A stretch of DNA of 64,000 nt from Papio anubis (Eukaryota > Chordata > Mammalia > Primates > Cercopithecidae): assembly GCF_008728515.1 (NCBI RefSeq), contig NC_044981.1, positions 115,104,385 through 115,168,384 on the forward strand, read 5' to 3'. Numbering within the stretch: position 1 is the first letter of the stretch; each line of letters begins with the position of its first letter. The notes below the pieces were generated by a model. The model was not told where the DNA came from. It saw only the letters and a list, made by a program, of their open reading frames with translations, and did not search any database. This document shows positions 57,556-64,000 of this stretch, piece after piece. The position numbers were made by a program, and so were the translations under genes.

Positions 57556-57829
57556 CTGAGTTACGTGCCTTTGATCAATGAAAATAGGAAAATGAACTGA
57601 TTATCACTGGAGCAATGTAGCAAAGCCTTTCAATGCAAAGCTTCAAAGCTGGAGGATAAGGTGGGATACAGTAAAAGGGGTGCCTAGGGATAAAGAGATT
57701 AGGAACTCCTGAAGAGAGAGTGGGAAAGAAATCCAAAAATGGTAAAAATGTGAAGGAGCTTCATTAAATAAACAGGGTTAGGTAATTCTTCAGATCAAAT
57801 ATATCTGACAGGTCCCAGTTTCTGGAATA

Positions 57830-58455
57830 AATTCTAAACTCATTAGTACCACAGGGAAGTTCCTCAACAGTTCAGCCCAACCTTATGCTTCATTTATACC
57901 ACATAACTACTGTCCCCCATCCTATCGCCGCCCAAAGTGGACCACTCACCAATCCATACCTTGCACTTTTGCCACTCTGAGATTTCGCTAATGCTGTTTC
58001 ATGCATGCCTTCATTCAATAAATATTTATAGCAAGGTGCTGAATATACAAAAGCTTATAAATGGACAGTATCCCTGTGGAGTTCACAGTCCAGTTCCCTT
58101 AGCTTCCAGTATACAGTCTACACTGTGGCTCTGCCTGGTAAAATCCTACCTATCCTCCACATTCAGTTATTGCTGAAAGACACTCCAAAACCTCAGTCAA
58201 AATGAATAGTTCTCTCCCTGGTGCTCCCACAGGTTTGTATTTCATTTTGGCATTCATATCACACTGAAATGTTCTGTGTACTTACATATATTTCTATGAA
58301 TGGATGGATCTGTGGATGTGTGAGTGTTTATCTTTCTCCAGACTATAATTTCCATTAGGGCACATTCATACTATTGTCACCTTTGAATTTCCCCCATCAC
58401 ACCTAACAGTGCTTTGCACATTCTTGATGCTCAATTAATATTTGCTGAATGTAAG
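57830..58455 (+). mobile_element. L2 LINE 3' fragment, sense
   Basis: Decayed L2 3' region: 'ggctctgcctggtaaaatcc' (58127), 'gtttatctttctccagacta' (58327), 'acagtgctttgcacattctt' (58408), 'caattaatatttgctgaatg' (58432). The upstream part 57830-57990 is weaker, and a MIR-like 'cattcaataaatatttatag' piece lies at 58012. Confidence 0.6.
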
Positions 58456-58459
58456 TAAT

Positions 58460-59690
58460 AGTATTAATTAATAATCACATAATAGGCTAAAATGCACTAC
58501 TAAACACAAATATGAGACTCACCAAATCTAAGCCTATACAACTCCAGTTTTAAAGTGTTTTCCCTGCAAAACACTGCTCCCATTCCCTCTGCACATACTC
58601 ATGCTTTTTTACTTGAATTGCAACAAGCCCAGTTCATCATGTCTGAGCTCTGCCCTAGGAATTCATTTCTAGCAAGCTATTTGAAGAGTGTGGTTGTAGG
58701 TGACACTGATGAAGTCTCAAAAGGCAGCCAGGTGTGGTCTCTGTGGTATATGCAAAGATAATGGCCAGAAGGCTGGGCCTATACCTGCTGCTTGTTGAAA
58801 CTGAAGATTAGTTTGGAGATTGATGTCACCACCATGAAACCATCTAGCTTTCCAGAAGGCATGCTGGCTTTCTTGGTTGTGCTTTTCTTCTTGTATGTGA
58901 ACACATCAACAGACTGATCCTGCTAAAGAAGCAGAACTGGTCAAGAACATTCAGGGACATTGGCAGTAACCAGTGCCTCCCTAATGCTGACTGGCAAAGG
59001 CTTCTCTCTTCATCAGACTTTGTGACATAGGTGTTGATTTTGCTCACATAGTAAGCAACCCGCATAGCTCACACCTTGATTAAATTCTGAACTACTCTCT
59101 TTAGAAGGTTGATGACTGTGATTTAAATTCGGCCTTTCCATTGCCAGTAACAACAATGCCAAGTCACAAGTGGGAAAACTTAGAGTCATTACCCTTGTAA
59201 CCTCTAGCTACTAATACTTTGGATATCAATTAATAGAGTTTACTAAAAGATTAAATACCATTTCCACAGATTCCAGTCTATTCTTATTTCCCCATGTATT
59301 AATTAGTGTTCTATGGACTTTTAAAAATGTATTCCCACTCCAGGCTGGCCAAATTGATGACACACTTGTCTCCAACACACATCTTCAGGGGTCAGCCACA
59401 CCATCACCACCTCCATGAAAATCTTCCTTCCTGTCATACTAGATGCCCAGTCTATGAACCACGCAGACAGGTCCTCACAGCTACTCATCCTACTTACCAC
59501 AGTCAATGTAAACCCTACTGATTGAGCGGTTATTGCCACAAGTTCCTGAGGGCACAGGCTGCTAAGTCTTACTTTTTTTTTTTTAATAAAAATCTCTAAG
59601 ACATACCCACTCCCTATACCATACCTACTTTTCACCAACAGAGAAACAGGCAGTTGCCAAATCTTATAAAGCAATGTTTCTTGGAGAAAT
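58460..59690. other. Unique DNA, possible unrecognised decayed copy
   Basis: 58780-59060 has, on the minus strand, a 73-codon frame (58844-59065) and further frame-shifted open stretches such as one with 'KKKSTTKKASMPSGKLDGF'. This looks like a degraded coding copy, but I do not recognise a parent gene and see no A-tail or duplication. No function is claimed. Confidence 0.3.
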
Positions 59691-59694
59691 TGCA

Positions 59695-59930
59695 CAGTGA
59701 TGAGAACCATGGGCTCTGAGGTCAGTACATGTGGCCTTCAAATGAAATTTTCTAATTATGTGAGTTTGTGTAAGTTACTTAAGCTCTTTAAGCCTCATTT
59801 TCCTTGTGTATAAAACAGGAATGGGAAAAACAATCTCTACCTCAAGAGCTTGCTGTGAGGATTGAATGAAAGACTGGTAAAGCGCTCTTCACAAATGATA
59901 ATAAATATAAACTCACTACTGTTTCTGTGA
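59695..59930 (+). mobile_element. MIR SINE, sense
   Basis: 'gaaccatgggctctgaggtc', 'aagctctttaagcctcattt', 'tgtgaggattgaatgaaaga' and 'ggtaaagcgctcttcacaaa' are in sense MIR order. Confidence 0.85.
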
Positions 59931-61297
59931 TTTGACATATTTCAAGGCTTTTTCCTTATGTTATTAATGCAGCAGACGAGACCACCAACAGCACGAAGCT
60001 TCTCCCAACTTCTGCAAGTCTTATTTAAGAAGTGAATCTAGGTGCGAATGGAAAACAATATTTTACTTTTCTAAACTCCACAGAGAGAAGGAGGGAGGTG
60101 GTTCAAGCAAGGAGAGAAGTCCGCTCCAGATGTGAAAAGGAATGGCAGACATATCTGTGACTAATTAACATATAGCCAAATGAAGAAGAAGTCTAATTAT
60201 TACAATCAATGAAATCAAAGCACGATGAAAAGGTTTTCAGAATAAAGCTTCAGTTCACTATTATAGGAGCTCTTGCTTTTACAATTTGCCTGCTTTCAAA
60301 AAACAAACAAACAAACAAAAACAAAAAAAAACCATTACTCTTCCCCTTTCCCCCTAAATCACTGTTACTATAATTTATCATGTTCATCCAAAACCAGCTA
60401 TATTGGGGATGATCAAGAATATCACACTGGCTGTCGGAGAGCAGGTCAAGTGGGTCATGCCACAGTGTTTGGAGAAGTGATCAGAAGAGAGCAGAGGAAT
60501 CAATTCGCCACCTTTTTCAAGGTAAGTATATCAACATGAAGGATCACATTAACACAGAGAGAAATACACTAGCCCAAACTGCTATGCCAAAAAGTGGCAG
60601 TAAAATCCCTGACTTAAAATGACACTGCAATAAAACTGAAAAGTTAATGTCACCAACCTAACTCCGACTCTCTACCACCTCTCTGTAATGAAGTAGGTCT
60701 CAAAGAGTAAATTCCTCGCATACTCTCTGGCTCAACTCTAATCTATAATGGGTTCAATATGAATATCCTGATTTTTGCTCCTACTGTACAAGCCTAAGCA
60801 AGCCAGAGATAGAGTGAGTTTGTGTGATCCCAGGCAGCAACTATCCCATCCTTTCTTCAGATGCCTGTAAATGACAGTGACTATAAGACCAGTTGTGTGG
60901 GTAATTAACAAATTAGCAAATTATCAGTTTCTACTTTCACATTTCACATTTTGCCCCCTAACCTGATCCTGAAGGAAGCAAGTCCTAAGAATTGCTCCAT
61001 GGATTTTTATGTGAAATATTTTCTCTTCATAAAGCTCATCTTTAGTTTTATTACTTTCTGGCCATGAAAATACTGCTGCTGCTTAACACAGTACTATTTT
61101 TGTCAATCAAGAACTTCCCAGAGGAGCGTGTCTTAATATAGCAGTGTTCCATTCTGTATTGATACATGATTGTTTAAAGTGGCTATATCTTTATTGCATG
61201 ATTGATGGTTACCTTGGAAAGTGTTGGGTGCATCCATTTCTGCAAACTGGCTGAGTTTAGCACCCAGTTGAGGTATGTTCTCCAGAAAATACGATTC
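59931..61297. other. Unique DNA with an exon-like segment
   Basis: (CAAA)n tract at 60297-60328. An open plus-strand frame of 88 codons (60273-60539) contains a strong AAG/gtaagtat splice-donor match at 60521-60528. The upstream acceptor is weak and no family is recognised. Otherwise no repeat or gene is seen. Confidence 0.35.
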
Positions 61298-61312
61298 CTG
61301 TACCCTGTTCTT

Positions 61313-61625
61313 TTTTCTTTTTCTTTTTCTTTTTTTTGTTTTTTTTTTGAGGCGGGTCTGCATCTGTCGCGCCAGGCTGGAGTGCAGTGGCCGGATCTCA
61401 GCTCACCTGGCTCCGCCTCCCGGGTTCTGCCATTCTCCTGCCTCAGCCCTTCGAGTAGCTGGAATTGCAGGCGCCCGCCCGCCTCCGCCCGGCTAGTTTT
61501 TGTGTGCAGGTGGAGATGGGGTTTCACCATGTTAGCCAGGATAGTCTCGATCTCCTGACCTCGTGATCCGCCCGTCTCGGCCTCCCAAAGTGCAGGGATT
61601 ACAGGCTTGAGCCACCGCGCCCGGC
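61313..61625 (-). mobile_element. AluYR-type element, antisense, perfect TSD, locally scrambled
   Basis: Perfect 15-bp duplication ctgtaccctgttctt (61298-61312 and 61626-61640). It has the monkey markers GGCTCAAGCC, CTAGCCGGGC and GATCCGGCC in reverse. The 5' part of the element (61510-61625) is clean, but 61345-61510 carries many small indels and changes (for example gaggcgggtctgcatctgtc and gctcacctggctccgcc), which is odd for a young copy. Confidence 0.88.
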
Positions 61626-61640
61626 CTGTACCCTGTTCTT

Positions 61641-62539
61641 AATCCTTGCTTCAATGACCTTTTAAAAAAATCCACCTATTTGATGTTTCAATAAATGTTT
61701 AAATGTAAATCAAGGATTTGTTATAGTAATATTTCTTGTAGAATTTTCAATTTTCTTTGTTACACATTGGGTTGTTGTTTCTATGCAAAGCCCATGATTC
61801 AAATTAGAATGACTGTCATTTCCATTTCTTTTATAAGGATTTTCACTTTGACTTGGCATCTGGCAAGCAGCTCCTAAGTGTATATTTCACTAAAATGTCT
61901 GGGGTGGGGTGGGAGCAGGAAGGGAGTCGACTATGGGGGATCGAGGGGGAGGCGAGTAGAAAGAGTGGAGGATGAAGAAGAAGAACAGAATTCCAGATCC
62001 TGGGAGGAATTTCCTGAACTACACTGAGAAAAAAAAAAAAACCCTCTTTACTGTGAAAACAGTAAAATCAGTAGAGATTCAAGTTAACTCCTTGCCCCCT
62101 CACAGTCTCTGTCCCCTGGTTCAAAAACAGAATGTCTGCAAAAGCTAGAAAAGGAAACCTTTACCTACAACTATGTGGCTGTTGCCTTTTGAGCAACGGG
62201 GCTGCTGGTCCCCACACCCCACTGCTATCACTGCCTCATGTATCTGTCTAGACAGAGCCCGAAACTTCCAAAAAGTTATTGGCAGGAAATCAACTGTAAT
62301 GATATCATGACAACAATCATCGAAGTGGTTACACAACTGAAGGTAAATGTCAAACATTTATCATGATAGAAAAGATATATAATAGTGTAAAAGAATGCAT
62401 AATGGTCTTGGAGTAAGATTATTATAAATTTCTCATCTCACACTCAGCTTTCTTTAAAAGCTATCGTTTCATTTTTTACTTCTTCTCAGTTATGTAAAAA
62501 TAGTTTAGGACTAGGAAATCTGTTAATGTAATATTAATA
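61641..62539. other. Unique DNA, G-rich spot
   Basis: G-rich run at 61901-61953 (ggggtggggtgggagcagga and following). The rest shows no repeat or gene. Confidence 0.45.
61901..61953 (+). promoter_or_regulatory. G-rich tract, possible G-quadruplex
   Basis: GGGG-T-GGGG-T-GGG followed eight bases later by another GGG and later GGGGG runs. The last loop is slightly longer than the classical rule. Confidence 0.45.
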
Positions 62540-62699
62540 CATCACAATATTGGGCCCAGTTTAAAAAGCTCTTGATTATTTTTAAGTTGTCTAAAAGATG
62601 TTTCATAGGATTACATATTCAATCCCAATAAAAACTCCTACAAAATTAGGAAAAGAAGGATGTTTTCCTTAATGCTTTTCCTTAATATAGTCATGGAAA

Positions 62700-63245
62700 C
62701 TATGTTAAACTGATAGCCAGCAGCAGGATAATTGCAACAATACTTTCAGTATTTCCATTAAAATTGGGAAAATACAAGAATACCTAGTTGTCATTATTAT
62801 TTAACATGGCTATGTAAATTCTAGCCAATGCAATAACACTAGAAGAAAGAAATAAGAGCTATAATTCCTGCAAAGGAGGAGATGAGAGTATCATGTGTGT
62901 GCAATTTTATAACAATAGAGCTTTACCTTATATCACATACTAAAATAAATTTAGACAGATTAGAAAGTTACATGTAAAAGTGAAACCAAAATATTAATGG
63001 GAGATATGGGTGAAAATTAATGGATTTTGCACTAGAGAAAAGATTTGTAAAGATAAAAGCAAACACAAAAGAAGATCTGTTTTCTCTAATTAAATAAAGA
63101 AAACTAAAAGGCTAATGACAAATTGAGCAAATTTTGTTTAATGGCTGTGACAGTAAAAAAAAGTTGTAGTTCTTGTTATTTAAAGAAGTTTTCAAAATTG
63201 TGACAAGAACAACCACGTCTCTACAGAACGGCAAGGAAATGAACT
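62700..63245 (+). mobile_element. L1M fragment, sense, first part
   Basis: 'ttatttaacatggctatgta' and 'attctagccaatgcaataac' then 'agaagaaagaaataagagct' follow the ORF2 order. After a gap come the '3-prime ORF2' phrases 'ttagaaagttacatgtaaaa' and 'gattttgcactagagaaaag'. Very diverged, with internal deletions. It may start as early as 62580. Confidence 0.65.
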
Positions 63246-63299
63246 AATTTAAGATAAGGTCTTCCCACTGAGAATCACTTCACAATCATAAAGTTATGT

Positions 63300-63530
63300 A
63301 TAACATCATAAATATTAGTCAGATGTTCTGTGTGATTACTGTGTGGCAGGCATTATATGAGGCCCTTTATATACTGCTTCATTGATTCCTCACAATAGCC
63401 TTAATAAGTAATATTACACCCATTTTATAGATGAGGCAATTCAGGTTTACAAAAACTAAACTTATTCAAGTAAACAGTAAAGAAAGAATTGACAATTCTG
63501 TCTGAGACTGCACCCTCTCTATTTCTCCAG
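63300..63530 (-). mobile_element. MIR SINE lying between two L1M parts, antisense
   Basis: 'gtgattactgtgtggcaggc', 'tgattcctcacaatagcctt', 'cccattttatagatgaggca' in antisense MIR order. Confidence 0.75.
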
Positions 63531-63544
63531 TTTGAAAGAAATAG

Positions 63545-64000
63545 CTAAAACATTACTGAAAAGGTGGAAAATACAAGAATTTTAAGCTTCTGGACATCTA
63601 AAAAATACTCATAAAATTCTCTCATAAGTTACATTCTTATGCTTGGGAAAATATTTGCAATGTGTATGAGATAATAATTGTTTTCTTTAATCCATAGAGA
63701 GCTCTTGCAAAGCAACATGATGTGGTCTAAGACCAGTAGAAAAAAGAAGCAAGTACCATGAACAGGCAATACATAAAAAGCCACAAATATAAAACTATGT
63801 GAACTGATAATCTAAGAAATATAATTCAAAGAATGATGAAATGCCACTTCTCAAACATGACATTTTCAAATGATAAAAAAATAATTATTAGTAACATGGG
63901 TAAGATTTCAGGCCAATAAGGATATGCTTAAATTAATTATGGTATTAACTTGAGACTGAATATGTATTAGTATTAAAATCATTTTTCGGAAGGGAAGGAG
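63545..64000 (+). mobile_element. L1M fragment, sense, second part, runs off the window
   Basis: 'gggaaaatatttgcaatgtg', 'agagctcttgcaaagcaaca' and 'catgaacaggcaatacataa' continue the L1 ORF2 order from the first part. The right limit is outside the window or lost in decay. Confidence 0.65.

Larger units (their letters stand above)
56593..57560 (+). mobile_element. Miniature MST (MaLR) provirus, LTR-int-LTR
   Basis: A perfect 5-bp duplication CTGAG flanks the whole unit (56593-56597 and 57556-57560). Inside are a 5' LTR (56598-about 56954), about 190 bp of the 3' end of the MST internal region (about 56955-57145) and a full 3' LTR (57146-57555). The shared outer duplication shows that this was one integration. 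The normal internal region is about 1.6 kb, so most of it and the last ~45 bp of the 5' LTR are gone. Confidence 0.9.

Noticed and set aside
59321..59710. 129-codon minus-strand frame
   Set aside because: No recognisable domain, no conserved context, and a competing plus-strand frame covers the same bases.

Overview
The window is Old World monkey (cercopithecid) nuclear DNA. It is AT-rich, CpG-poor and crowded with Alu, L1, L2, MIR, MaLR and ERV1 repeats. The placement in monkeys rather than apes rests on three young Alus (37783-38080, 48683-48984, 61313-61625) that share features of the cercopithecid AluYR lineage: GGCTCAAGCC near the 5' end, CTAGCCGGGC in the middle, and GATCYGGCC where human AluY has GATCGCGCC. 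No protein-coding gene is supported. The longest open frame (188 codons) runs antisense through an old MLT1 LTR, and the other frames are short, coincidental or inside repeats. The window is best read as intergenic or deep intronic sequence.

Layout. 1-11 kb: unique DNA with an L2 LINE, MIRs, an MLT1 LTR and an MST LTR that splits a MIR. 11-19 kb: mostly unique, with a canonical G-quadruplex motif and a few Alus. 19.1-19.5 kb: an ancient CR1/L3 LINE piece whose reverse-transcriptase frame is still readable for about 95 codons. 19.5-27 kb: unique DNA (two AT-rich candidate regulatory blocks), three mobile elements and small tandem duplications. 27.2-28.8 kb: an old DNA-transposon-like repeat carrying a very short L1-mobilised insertion that looks like an mRNA 3' end. 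29-40.8 kb: a THE1/MST solo LTR with perfect TSD, an L1 split by a free Alu monomer, LTR relics and Alus.

40.8-50.3 kb: a complete-length ERV1 provirus. It has two TG...CA LTRs of about 680 bp, a 4-bp target duplication (ATCC), a proline-tRNA-type primer binding site, a polypurine tract, no surviving gag or pol frame that I can see, a short env-anchor-like remnant and six Alu insertions. 50.3-64 kb: a recombined half Alu, a truncated L1, MIR and L2 relics, and an MLT1 LTR next to a miniature MST provirus (LTR, 190-bp internal remnant, LTR) bounded by a perfect 5-bp duplication. A third AluYR-type element and an L1M fragment split by a MIR-like piece close the window.

No multi-gene system is present. 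The interest lies in the insertion history (nesting, target duplications, internal deletions) and in a few candidate regulatory or exon-like islands that need comparative data. Repeat names come from memory of consensus sequences, not from a search; subfamily names are tentative.
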